From NCBI GenBank assembly GCA_022800665.1, contig JAAWQS010000012.1, positions 1 to 52,306 of the forward strand: DNA of 52,306 bases. Direction: 5' to 3'. The notes under the pieces are model-generated. The model did no database searches. It had not been told where the DNA came from and was given only the letters and a program-made list of their open reading frames with translations. Each line of letters opens with the position of its first letter. Position 1 is the first letter of the stretch. Origin of the DNA: Oscillospiraceae bacterium (lineage in GTDB: Bacteria > Bacillota > Clostridia > Oscillospirales > Oscillospiraceae). The translations under genes and the position numbers were made by a program. Below are positions 43,045-50,453 of this stretch, piece by piece.

Positions 43045-43977
43045 ATGGAGGCAAAAAAGAAGCCTGTCATTGGCCTGCCCAGAGCGATGCTCTATTACCG
43101 CTGCCGTACGCTCTGGCACGCCTTTTTTGATGAATTGGGTGTGCAGACCGTTGTCAGCGGCCCCACGGACCGGGTTGTGCTGGAGCGCGGGTCCAGCCGG
43201 GCCATCGACGAGGCCTGTCTCTCCCTGAAAATCTTCCTGGGCCATGTGGAGGCTCTGTGCGGCAAGTGCGACTATATTTTTATCCCGCGGGTCAGCAGCT
43301 TTGGCCGCCACCGGAATATGTGCACCCGCTTTGAGGCCCTGCCGGACCTGGCAATGAATGTCTTCCGGGATTCCGGACAGAGATTCCTCACCTGCGACCT
43401 GGACGTACTGCACAAAAAGGACGAGGCCGCCGCGTTTCTGGACCTGGGGCAAAAGCTGGGCTTCCCCCCGCGGGTGGTGCGGAAAGCCTATAAGACCGCA
43501 AAGAAGGCGGAGCAGACGCAATACAAACGCCTGGTCCGGGCGCAGGAACAGCTGTACAAGGCGGACGGCCTGAAAATTCTCATCGCCGCCCACAGCTATG
43601 TGGTGGAGGACCCCTACATCGGCAAAACCGTCACCGCCTATCTGAAGAAGGCGGGGGCCATCCCCATCCGCGCCGACCTGGTGGACCGGGAGGAAGCCAT
43701 CAAGCGCAGCGGCGAGCTGTCCTACACCTGCAAGTGGGAGATGAGCCGGGAAATTGTGGGCAGCATTGTTATGCACTATGATAAAGTGGACGGCATCATT
43801 CTGCTGAGTGCCTTTCCCTGCGGGCCGGACTCTATGGTCAACGAGCTGATTGCCCGCCGTGTAAAACGGGTGCCCATGCTGAATCTGGTGCTGGACAGCC
43901 AGAGCGGTACGGCGGGCATAGAGACCCGGCTGGAGAGCTTTATTGACATCATCCGTTTCAAGGGAGGACAGCTGTAA
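43045..43977 (+). CDS. Acyl-CoA dehydratase activase-associated protein, component 1 (DUF2229-like)
   Basis: A 310-residue cytoplasmic protein related to the DUF2229/COG3581-type part of large CoA-substrate enzyme activases. Marks are IGLPRAMLYYRC at the start, CLSLKIFLGHVEALCGKCDYIFIPR (cysteines suited to an iron-sulfur cluster) and LLSAFPCGPDSMVNELIARR near the end. In many clostridia this region is fused with an activase domain in one chain of well over 1000 residues; here it is separate. GGAG precedes the ATG. The stop overlaps the next gene by 1 nt. The reaction served is unknown. Confidence 0.82.
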   Translation: MEAKKKPVIGLPRAMLYYRCRTLWHAFFDELGVQTVVSGPTDRVVLERGSSRAIDEACLSLKIFLGHVEALCGKCDYIFIPRVSSFGRHRNMCTRFEALPDLAMNVFRDSGQRFLTCDLDVLHKKDEAAAFLDLGQKLGFPPRVVRKAYKTAKKAEQTQYKRLVRAQEQLYKADGLKILIAAHSYVVEDPYIGKTVTAYLKKAGAIPIRADLVDREEAIKRSGELSYTCKWEMSREIVGSIVMHYDKVDGIILLSAFPCGPDSMVNELIARRVKRVPMLNLVLDSQSGTAGIETRLESFIDIIRFKGGQL

Positions 43978-45053
43978 TGGAGGCAATGAGTGTGAGGAAG
44001 GTTGCCTTCCCCCGGTATGCGGAGTACAACTGCGCTTTCCGGTATATCTTTGAGGAGGCGATGGACGTCCGGTGCATCCAGCCTCCCGCCATCACCCGGC
44101 GGACCATGGAGCTGGGCGCAAAGCACAGTCCCGAATTTGTCTGCACCCCCTTCAAAATCACGCTGGGCAGCATGATCGAGGCTCTGGAAGCCGGGGCGGA
44201 TACCCTGCTCATGGTCCACGGCCTCTGCCGCCTGGGCTACTACGGGGAGCTGCAGGAACAGATCCTCCATGACCTGGGGTACCGCTTTGACTTCATCAAC
44301 CTGTCGGAGTACGACATGGGGAAGAAGAAGGAGTATATCAAGATTGTCAAACGGATCAATCCAAAAGTCCATCTGGCGAAATTCGCGGCAAAATTCATGG
44401 AGGGCATCCGGATGGTGGAATATCTGGACGAGGTGACGGCGGAATATTACCGCAGCTGCGGTTTCGACGCCACCGGCGGACAGTACAAGGCGGCCTACCG
44501 GCGGTTCCTGACCGCCCTGTACACCGCCCGCACCCGCGCCGATATCGAGGACGCTTACCGGGCGGTACGGCAGTCCTTCCAGACCATCCCCATCAACAAG
44601 CCCCTGCGCCCCCTGCGGGTGGGCATCGTGGGGGAGTTCTACACGGTTATGGACGCCTTTTCCAACCTGGAGCTAGAAGATAAGCTGTCCGGCATGGGCG
44701 TGGAGCTGTACCGCTGGATGAACGTCACCCACCAGTTCTTCCAGTACAGCGCGCAGAAAAACATGGGCGTGAAAATCCGGGACCTGTGTACCTACGAGAT
44801 GGGTCCCACTGCCACGGCCAATATTTGGTACGCCAAGGAGTGTGCGGAACGGGGCTTTGACGGCCTGATCCATGTCAAATCCGCCGGCTGTACGCCGGAA
44901 ATCGACGTGATGCCGGCGCTGCAGACTATCAGCGGGACCTATAAAGTCCCGGTACTGTATCTGACCTATGACTCCCAGACCAGCGACGTGGGCCTGATGA
45001 CCCGGCTGGAGGCGTTCTATGATATGATTGAAATGAGAAAGAAGGTACTCTGA
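43977..45053 (+). CDS. Acyl-CoA dehydratase activase-associated protein, component 2
   Basis: A 358-residue cytoplasmic partner, resembling the COG3580-like segment of large activase proteins. Visible marks are YAEYNCAFRYIFEEAM, FVCTPFKITLGSMIEAL, VHGLCRLGYYGELQEQIL, VGIVGEFYTVMDAFSNLELE and HVKSAGCTPEIDVMPALQ. The conserved cysteines in these motifs may ligate an iron-sulfur cluster as in the double-cubane and dehydratase D-component superfamily. It lies between component 1 (1-nt overlap) and the activase gene. GGAGG lies 9 nt before the ATG. Substrate unknown. Confidence 0.82.
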   Translation: MEAMSVRKVAFPRYAEYNCAFRYIFEEAMDVRCIQPPAITRRTMELGAKHSPEFVCTPFKITLGSMIEALEAGADTLLMVHGLCRLGYYGELQEQILHDLGYRFDFINLSEYDMGKKKEYIKIVKRINPKVHLAKFAAKFMEGIRMVEYLDEVTAEYYRSCGFDATGGQYKAAYRRFLTALYTARTRADIEDAYRAVRQSFQTIPINKPLRPLRVGIVGEFYTVMDAFSNLELEDKLSGMGVELYRWMNVTHQFFQYSAQKNMGVKIRDLCTYEMGPTATANIWYAKECAERGFDGLIHVKSAGCTPEIDVMPALQTISGTYKVPVLYLTYDSQTSDVGLMTRLEAFYDMIEMRKKVL

Positions 45054-45054
45054 T

Positions 45055-46005
45055 TTGGAACACGCATATCTCGGCATTGACGTGGGGTCCATCTCCACCA
45101 AAGGCGCGATTATTGATGAAAACAACCAGCTGCTGGCCAGCCAGTATATCTGGACCCAGGGGGACCCCATCGGCGCGGTAAAGGAGCTGACCGGCCTGCT
45201 GGAGAAACAGTTTGACAAAGAACATTATAAAATTGTCGCTACCGGCGCCACCGGAAGCGCACGGAAGCTGGTTGGGGCGATCATCGGGGCCACCATGGTC
45301 AAAAATGAGATTACTGCCCACGCGGTGGGTACCACTACCTTTTATCCCGATGTGCGCACCATCCTGGAGATTGGCGGACAGGATTCAAAAATCATTCTGG
45401 TGGAAAACGGCGTGGCGGTGGACTACGCCATGAATACCCTCTGCGCGGCAGGCACTGGGGCGTTCCTCTCCAGCCAGGCCAAGCGGCTGGGTATTGAGGT
45501 GGAGGACATCGGGGAATACGCCCTGCGCTCGACCCACCCCACCCAGATTGCCGCCCGATGTACCGTCTTCGCAGAGTCGGACCTGGTCCATAAAATCCAG
45601 ATGGGCCACCCGCGGGAGGACATCATCGCCGGCGTGTGCAACGCGGTGGTAGCCAACTACCTGAACAACGTGGGCAAGGGGAAAAAGATTATTTCGCCGG
45701 TGGTGTTTCAGGGCGGCGTGAGCAAAAACAAGGGCGTTGTGGCGGCTTTTGAGGATACGCTGGGCTGTCAGGTCATTGTGGACCCCAACGGGCATCTCAT
45801 GGGCGCGCTGGGCGTGGCGATCCTGGCGAAAAAGGGCAGCGTACGGCGTGACTTCGACTTTTCCGTGGAAAATATGGAGTTCCACACACGGGAGGCCGGG
45901 TGCGGCGGCTGCTCCAATAACTGCGAAATTATCTGCGTCTACCGGGGGGATGAGCTGATTGACTCCTGGGGCAACCGCTGTGAACGGGGCGCACGGGTGC
46001 ATTGA
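45055..46005 (+). CDS. Acyl-CoA dehydratase activase (HgdC/BadF-type ATPase)
   Basis: An ASKHA-fold ATPase that drives single low-potential electrons into a partner iron-sulfur protein, 316 residues. The nucleotide motifs are GIDVGSISTKGAI at the start and LEIGGQDSKII in the middle. The dimer-bridging [4Fe-4S] cysteines fit NTLCAAGTGAF and AARCTVFAES. Beyond the usual end, a CGGCSNNCEIIC cluster (about 283-294) adds a further possible iron-sulfur site, as in the large multi-domain activases. The start is TTG (45055), 1 nt after the previous stop, because the ATPase fold begins at once. It probably energises components 1 and 2. Confidence 0.9.
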   Translation: MEHAYLGIDVGSISTKGAIIDENNQLLASQYIWTQGDPIGAVKELTGLLEKQFDKEHYKIVATGATGSARKLVGAIIGATMVKNEITAHAVGTTTFYPDVRTILEIGGQDSKIILVENGVAVDYAMNTLCAAGTGAFLSSQAKRLGIEVEDIGEYALRSTHPTQIAARCTVFAESDLVHKIQMGHPREDIIAGVCNAVVANYLNNVGKGKKIISPVVFQGGVSKNKGVVAAFEDTLGCQVIVDPNGHLMGALGVAILAKKGSVRRDFDFSVENMEFHTREAGCGGCSNNCEIICVYRGDELIDSWGNRCERGARVH

Positions 46006-46030
46006 CGGAACCAATGGAGGAGGTGCGCTG

Positions 46031-46576
46031 ATGGGCGCGTTTATCAACGTATTAGTCGTACAGAACCGCAGCGGCGAGGCTGTGCGGAATGCTCTGGAAG
46101 CACTGGGGGACAATCCCGCCTGGAATCTGATCCCCGGACAGTGCCGGTATCAGGAGCGCGGCGGCGGCGTGTCGGTACTGCTCAGCGATATGTGCTCCGG
46201 CTACGACGCCATGACCCAGGAGCTGTCGAAGGAGCTGGCGTGTCCGGTCATGCTGTGCTACATCTACGACGGGGACTTCTGGGGCTACTTCTTCTTCGAC
46301 AGCGGCGAGCATTTGGATGCGTTTATGCCCATGCCCTACTATTTCGAGGAGATGCCGGAGGAGGAACAGCAGCGGGTAAAAGGGAACAGCCGTCTGATTG
46401 CGGAGCGTTTCAACGTGAAGGAGGAGGACGTCGCCCAGTACCTGCAGCTGTGGACCGAACAGGACCTGAACGGCAACGAGCCTGGGTATGCCTATCCGGA
46501 CGATGAATTCAGCATCGGCGAGGACTGGCAGATGGCGGATTTTATGCGGGCAATCGGACATCCCTATGACTGGTAA
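46031..46576 (+). CDS. Hypothetical protein downstream of the activase module
   Basis: A 181-residue acidic, soluble protein that I do not recognise. It has no membrane segment or signal peptide. The middle reads CPVMLCYIYDGDFWGYFFFD, then EHLDAFMPMPYYFEEMPEEE. This pattern (hydrophobic strand, Asp-Asp-Phe-Trp, then a proline-Tyr-Phe acidic turn) recalls small alpha/beta proteins of unknown role in other bacteria. The strong site GGAGGAGGTG sets the start. It lies 25 nt after the activase gene with no terminator between, so cotranscription is likely, though a shared function is not shown. Confidence 0.7.
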   Translation: MGAFINVLVVQNRSGEAVRNALEALGDNPAWNLIPGQCRYQERGGGVSVLLSDMCSGYDAMTQELSKELACPVMLCYIYDGDFWGYFFFDSGEHLDAFMPMPYYFEEMPEEEQQRVKGNSRLIAERFNVKEEDVAQYLQLWTEQDLNGNEPGYAYPDDEFSIGEDWQMADFMRAIGHPYDW

Positions 46577-46602
46577 GCCTTGCAGCATAGAAATATTTTA
46601 CG

Positions 46603-46640
46603 GGAACGCCCCCAATAGCAGCCGCTATTGGGGGCGTTCC
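46603..46640. terminator. Terminator hairpin between convergent genes
   Basis: GGAACGCCCCCAATAGC (46603-46619) pairs perfectly with GCTATTGGGGGCGTTCC (46624-46640) around AGCC. T runs are poor on both sides, but the 17-bp stem is strong. Confidence 0.75.
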
Positions 46641-46646
46641 TTGCTG

Positions 46647-47651
46647 TTACAGCGGGACAGAGACGCCGCTCTCCAGGGAACGGCGCACTGCGCAGGCCAG
46701 CTGCAATACCTCTCTGGACTGCTCCGGCGGGACCGGCAGGGGCGTTCCGTCCTCCAGCGCGGTCAGGAATGCGGCGATTTCCTCCTGAAACATATCTGTC
46801 TGCGGGACAGGCAGGACGGAGGGTTCCTGTGCGCCGCAGGGGTACCAGAGCAGACTGTCCCTGGCGGAGAATTCGTGGAGATTTTTGCTGGAGCCGGACT
46901 GGTAGGCAAGGGCGCCGCCGTCCCCGGCGGCCCGGCACTCCACGGAAAAGGGAAACGGTCCCGGCATCTCCATGGACGTCTCGCAGACGGCGCGGACGCC
47001 GCTGTCCCAGGCGAAGACCGCGGCAATGTGATTCCAGCAGCCGGAAGGGCTTTTCCACCCAACGGCATGGACCTGGCGGGGAAGTCCAAAGAGGCTGTAT
47101 AAGAAATCGTAGTCGTGGATTGCCAGGTCAAAAAGTGCGCCGCCGGAGCGGTTCGGGTCCCGATGCCAGTTGGACCATGCGGGGTGCTGGGACAGCCGCT
47201 TCAGGCTGAGCATATGGAGCCGCCCCAGCCGCCCCTGTTTGATCCACCCGGCGGCGGCGCGGTACTCCGGCCACCAGCGGAGAACCTGTGCGATCATCAG
47301 ACGGACACCGCCGTCCCGGCAGGCAGCGGTCATGCGGTCAAAGGACTCAACTGTAAGGGCGGCGGGCTTTTCGCACAGGACATGACAGCCCGCCTGGGCC
47401 GCTTCCAAAGTATATCGTTCGTGCAGGTCGCTTGGGGTGCAGATATCCACAATTTGCAGGGCGCGACCGGCCAAGGCTTCCTCCAACGACGGATACCAGC
47501 GGCAGTGGGGGCCAATCCTGCGGGCGGCGCCCTCCCCTCGCTCCCGGCTGCGGCAGATCAGCGCGGAAATCTGCGCGTTGGGAAGCCGGGCAAATGCGTC
47601 GATATGGTTTTGGGCGATATAGCCCGCTCCAATCAGGGCGGTGTTGAACAT
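46647..47651 (-). CDS. Gfo/Idh/MocA-family oxidoreductase
   Basis: An NAD(P)-dependent oxidoreductase probably acting on a sugar or inositol-like substrate, 334 residues from ATG 47651. The Rossmann motif is ALIGAGYIAQNH, the family stretch HVLCEKPAALTVESFDRM carries the EKP lysine, and the distal domain includes SGGALFDLAIHDYDFLYSLFG with the conserved DLAIHD (Asp/His). AAAGGAG lies before this ATG. The same frame stays open for 73 more codons upstream to an ATG at 47870 with an equally good site, so the true protein may be about 407 residues. Substrate unknown. Confidence 0.88.
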   Translation of the reverse strand: MFNTALIGAGYIAQNHIDAFARLPNAQISALICRSRERGEGAARRIGPHCRWYPSLEEALAGRALQIVDICTPSDLHERYTLEAAQAGCHVLCEKPAALTVESFDRMTAACRDGGVRLMIAQVLRWWPEYRAAAGWIKQGRLGRLHMLSLKRLSQHPAWSNWHRDPNRSGGALFDLAIHDYDFLYSLFGLPRQVHAVGWKSPSGCWNHIAAVFAWDSGVRAVCETSMEMPGPFPFSVECRAAGDGGALAYQSGSSKNLHEFSARDSLLWYPCGAQEPSVLPVPQTDMFQEEIAAFLTALEDGTPLPVPPEQSREVLQLACAVRRSLESGVSVPL

Positions 47652-47870
47652 ATTGCGCTCCTTTCTAAAGCAGCTTGTTGTATCCCGGAACAGCGGCGGG
47701 AAAATTCCAGCGGTACCCGCCAGGAAGTCTGACAGAATCTGCTGGACCTTGGGACGGTTCAGTCCGGTTACTTCCAGGCGTTCCGTTTCGCCCCCGGCGT
47801 CTGTCCGGACGGCGGAGCCGGGGTAGTCATAGAAGTAGCGGTTATCCCCGGCGATGCCGATGATTGCCAT
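47652..47870 (-). other. In-frame open leader upstream of the oxidoreductase
   Basis: From ATG 47870 (GGGGAGG 6 nt upstream) the frame runs without a stop into the oxidoreductase: MAIIGIAGDNRYFYDYPGSA and onward, 73 codons. The promoter at 47921-47949 places the RNA start only about 44 nt before this ATG, which favours use of the upstream start. It may be an N-terminal extension or a separate translated leader. I know no matching domain. Confidence 0.4.
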
Positions 47871-47920
47871 AGAAAGCCTCCCCGTTCCGCGGAGGCCCAG
47901 CTCCGGCAAAAGATGGCTCT

Positions 47921-47949
47921 ATTATAACGCTCCGGCGGGCTTTGGACAA
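47921..47949 (-). promoter_or_regulatory. Promoter of the oxidoreductase gene
   Basis: Minus strand TTGTCC (47949-47944), 17 nt, TATAAT (47926-47921). It is divergent from the GntR operon promoter, 19 nt away. Confidence 0.65.
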
Positions 47950-47968
47950 TCCTTTTTTTGACAACCCC

Positions 47969-47997
47969 TTGACAGGGAATCGTATTACTGCTATAAT
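47969..47997 (+). promoter_or_regulatory. Promoter of the GntR/ABC operon
   Basis: Perfect TTGACA (47969-47974), 17 nt ending TGC, perfect TATAAT (47992-47997). This is the best match to consensus in the window, as expected for a promoter held down by a repressor. Confidence 0.88.
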
Positions 47998-48013
47998 ACA
48001 GTTAAAACTGTAT
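47996..48013 (+). promoter_or_regulatory. Palindromic operator of the GntR/ABC operon
   Basis: ATACAGTT and AACTGTAT form a perfect 8-bp inverted repeat around AA, overlapping the -10 edge and the start of transcription. A wider pair, CGTATTA (47981-47987) and TAATACG (about 48021-48027), surrounds it. The GntR/YtrA-type protein encoded next is the likely repressor. Confidence 0.7.
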
Positions 48014-48051
48014 CACTCCAATAATACGGTTCCCGGAAAGGCGGTGATGCG

Positions 48052-48453
48052 ATGGTCTCCTTCGATACCTTCACCCGTACCGGCAGCGCCCCGATCTACA
48101 CGCAAATCGTCCTGTTCATCCAGCGGGGCATTGCCGCCGGGACCATCTGTTCCGGAGACGAACTGCCCTCCCGGCGGGTACTGTCCGCCCTGCTGGGGGT
48201 AAATCCCAACACCGTCCAGAAGGCATACCGCATTCTGGAGGACGGCGGACTCATCCAGTCCCACTCCGGCGCAAAGAGCTGCGTCTCCGCCACCCCGGAA
48301 CAGCGGGAGCAGATCCAAGCCCGGCTGCTGGCGGAGGACGTGCGGCAGCTGGTCCGCGCCCTGCGCCAGTCCGGGGTGGGGAAGACGGAAGCCCTCGCCC
48401 TGGTAGAACGGCTCTGGGAGGAGGACACAATGACGGAAGGAGATTTGCCATGA
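48052..48453 (+). CDS. GntR-family regulator, YtrA type
   Basis: A 133-residue transcriptional regulator. The winged helix at about 15-75 (PIYTQIVLFIQRGIAAGTI, ELPSRRVLSALLGVNPNTVQ, AYRILEDGGLI) is typical of GntR proteins. The short helical C-terminal part of about 50 residues lacks a ligand domain, as in the YtrA subfamily, whose members repress adjacent ABC transporter genes in response to cell-wall antibiotics or unknown signals. It is the first gene of such an operon and overlaps the next gene by 4 nt. Autorepression through the palindrome at 47996-48013 is inferred. Confidence 0.9.
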   Translation: MVSFDTFTRTGSAPIYTQIVLFIQRGIAAGTICSGDELPSRRVLSALLGVNPNTVQKAYRILEDGGLIQSHSGAKSCVSATPEQREQIQARLLAEDVRQLVRALRQSGVGKTEALALVERLWEEDTMTEGDLP

Positions 48454-49187
48454 ATAAACACCTGTCTGTCCTGGCGTTGTATGCCAGGAATAGTTTCCTG
48501 CGGCTCCTGTCCCTGATGGCCGCTATGGGCATCCTGGAGGCTGTTCTGTACGTTCTGCACTGGAACCGCGTGGACCGGGAGCAGCCCCCTCTTCCTGCAG
48601 CGGAGGACCTGCTGCAGGGCATACCGCTGATGAGTGCGGCGGCGTTGCTGCTGCTTCTGTTCCTGCTGTGCCGCAGTGACGAAGAGGCCCCGGCAATAGC
48701 CTATACCCTGCGGCGCCTGCGGATACCGGAGGAGACGACCGTGCTCTGGAAAGCCGTTTATAACGGGCTGTGCCTGCTGCTGTTCTGGGCGGTGCAGGCT
48801 GGAGCCGCCATGGGGCTGTGTCTCTGGTATGCGTCTGTCATCGGGCCGGACTACAGCAGTCCGCAGACGGTATTCCTGGCCTTCTACCGCAGTCATTTTT
48901 TCCACAACCTCCTGCCCCTGGACAACTGGACCCGGTATCTGCGCAACCTGGTTTTGCTGCTGTCGTTGGGCTTCTGCGCCGCCGTCAGGACCTACAAGCT
49001 CCGCCGGGGCAGCCGGTACGGCTGGGGGATGGTCACTTTTCTGTCGGGCGTTGTGTACGCCAGTTTTTCGGCGGGGATTTCCTCCTGCTTTATGGATATC
49101 GTGGTTATCGCCGTCTCGCTGATTGCGGCGGCGGCGGATGCGGCCTGTCTGCGGAGAGGATGGAGGGGTGAGCTGGATGAAGCGTAA
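48450..49187 (+). CDS. Membrane protein, putative ABC permease subunit 1
   Basis: A 245-residue integral membrane protein with about six hydrophobic segments. I see no named family motif. It overlaps the regulator gene (ATGA) and lies two genes before an ABC ATPase in a YtrA-type operon, so it is most likely one half of the transporter's membrane part, like the ABC-2 type permeases of such operons. Substrate unknown. Confidence 0.7.
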   Translation: MNKHLSVLALYARNSFLRLLSLMAAMGILEAVLYVLHWNRVDREQPPLPAAEDLLQGIPLMSAAALLLLLFLLCRSDEEAPAIAYTLRRLRIPEETTVLWKAVYNGLCLLLFWAVQAGAAMGLCLWYASVIGPDYSSPQTVFLAFYRSHFFHNLLPLDNWTRYLRNLVLLLSLGFCAAVRTYKLRRGSRYGWGMVTFLSGVVYASFSAGISSCFMDIVVIAVSLIAAAADAACLRRGWRGELDEA

Positions 49188-49692
49188 ACGCATTGACTGG
49201 GACCGTCTGGCCCCTGTGGGCCTGGGCGGACAGCTGACGGTGCGGCGGATCTGTGTTGGACTGCTGCTTGTGGATTTATATGAGTGGATTGCCTTTACCA
49301 CCAAGTTTTCCCACCATCAGCGCACGCTTTACCAGTACATTCCCAACGGCGGGAAAGAACTCCTGCCCGGCGCGGTCATGGCCCCGTTTTATCAGACGCT
49401 GAGCAATAATAGCTGGGGAACCGGTCTCGTTCTGCTGATGATTCCGCTGGCCCTGTGGTACTACTTTTACCACTACCAGGACAGCCGCAGCATCTACCTC
49501 ATGCGGCGGCTCCCCGACCGCCGGGAGCTGTGGCGGCGGTGCCTGACCATCCCGCTGCTGGGTCTGTCCGCCTGCATCCTGCTGTATGGGGGAAATCTGT
49601 TCATCTTCTACGCAATTTACGAATACTTCACCCCGCCCCAGTGCCTCCAGCCCGGACAGTGGCGCATGCTGTGGGAATACATGTTTCATTAA
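49177..49692 (+). CDS. Membrane protein, putative ABC permease subunit 2
   Basis: A 171-residue membrane protein with about three hydrophobic segments (CVGLLLVDLYEWIAF, VLLMIPLALWYYFYHY, IPLLGLSACILLYGGNLFIF). It overlaps the previous gene by 11 nt; GGAGGGGTGAG before the ATG at 49177 sets the start, though an in-frame GTG lies 9 nt upstream. SIYLMRRLPDRRELWRR resembles the cytoplasmic loop found in ABC-2 permeases of YtrB-linked systems, where subunits mention tilted Arg-rich turns. Probably a second half-permease. Function not established. Confidence 0.68.
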   Translation: MKRKRIDWDRLAPVGLGGQLTVRRICVGLLLVDLYEWIAFTTKFSHHQRTLYQYIPNGGKELLPGAVMAPFYQTLSNNSWGTGLVLLMIPLALWYYFYHYQDSRSIYLMRRLPDRRELWRRCLTIPLLGLSACILLYGGNLFIFYAIYEYFTPPQCLQPGQWRMLWEYMFH

Positions 49693-49706
49693 GGAGGGAA
49701 CCTGTT

Positions 49707-50453
49707 ATGCTGGAAATCAAGAATCTGGAAAAGACCTACCATGCCATCCGCTATCAAAAGGCCCTGGACGGCGTCAGCCTGACCGTAGCTCCCGGTGAGA
49801 TCGTGGGGCTGTTCGGAGAAAACGGCGCGGGCAAGACCACCTTCCTCAAGTGCATCTTACAGCTGCTCCAGTACACGGGGTCCGTCACCCTGGACGGCGT
49901 ACCCATCACCCACGCCAACATTGAGCGGCTCTCCTTCGCCACCTGCGAACACTCCTTTTTCCCCAACCTCACCGCCCAATCCCACCGGGACTTCTACAAA
50001 ATGCATTTCCCCCGCTGGCGGGAGAAACGGTTCCAGGCCCTGCTGGAGTTTTTTGAGCTGCCCGGCAATAAGGCTCTCCGACATTTCTCCACCGGGCAGA
50101 AAAATCAGTTCGAGGTCATACTGGCCCTCAGCCAAGGGGCGGACTATATCCTTATGGACGAGCCTTTCGCGGGCAACGACGTCTTCAATCGGGAGGATTT
50201 TTATAAAGTCCTGCTGGGCATTCTGGAACCCAACGAAACCATTATTCTCTCCACCCATCTGCTGGAGGAGGTGGAACACTTTGTCAGCCGCGCGGCGCTG
50301 CTGCGGCAGGGGAAGTTGGTAGGAGACGTCTGCACCCTGGATCTGGAGGAACAGGGCCGGAGCCTGCTGGACTATGTAAAGGAAACGTACCGCTACGAGC
50401 CGGACCGCGTCAGCCGTGCGCTGGAGCGGCTGACAGAGGAGGAGGAGCCGTGA
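49707..50453 (+). CDS. ABC transporter ATP-binding protein (YtrB-like)
   Basis: The ATPase of the operon's exporter-type system, 248 residues. Walker A GENGAGKT lies at about 37-44, Walker B YILMDEPFAGND in the second half, and the H-loop in LSTHLLEEVEHF. The signature is STGQK rather than the usual LSGGQ, a variant seen in YtrB/BcrA-like ATPases. AAGGAGGG lies 8-9 nt before the ATG. Its stop overlaps the GTG start of the next gene. It should pair with the two membrane proteins encoded before it. Confidence 0.93.
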   Translation: MLEIKNLEKTYHAIRYQKALDGVSLTVAPGEIVGLFGENGAGKTTFLKCILQLLQYTGSVTLDGVPITHANIERLSFATCEHSFFPNLTAQSHRDFYKMHFPRWREKRFQALLEFFELPGNKALRHFSTGQKNQFEVILALSQGADYILMDEPFAGNDVFNREDFYKVLLGILEPNETIILSTHLLEEVEHFVSRAALLRQGKLVGDVCTLDLEEQGRSLLDYVKETYRYEPDRVSRALERLTEEEEP

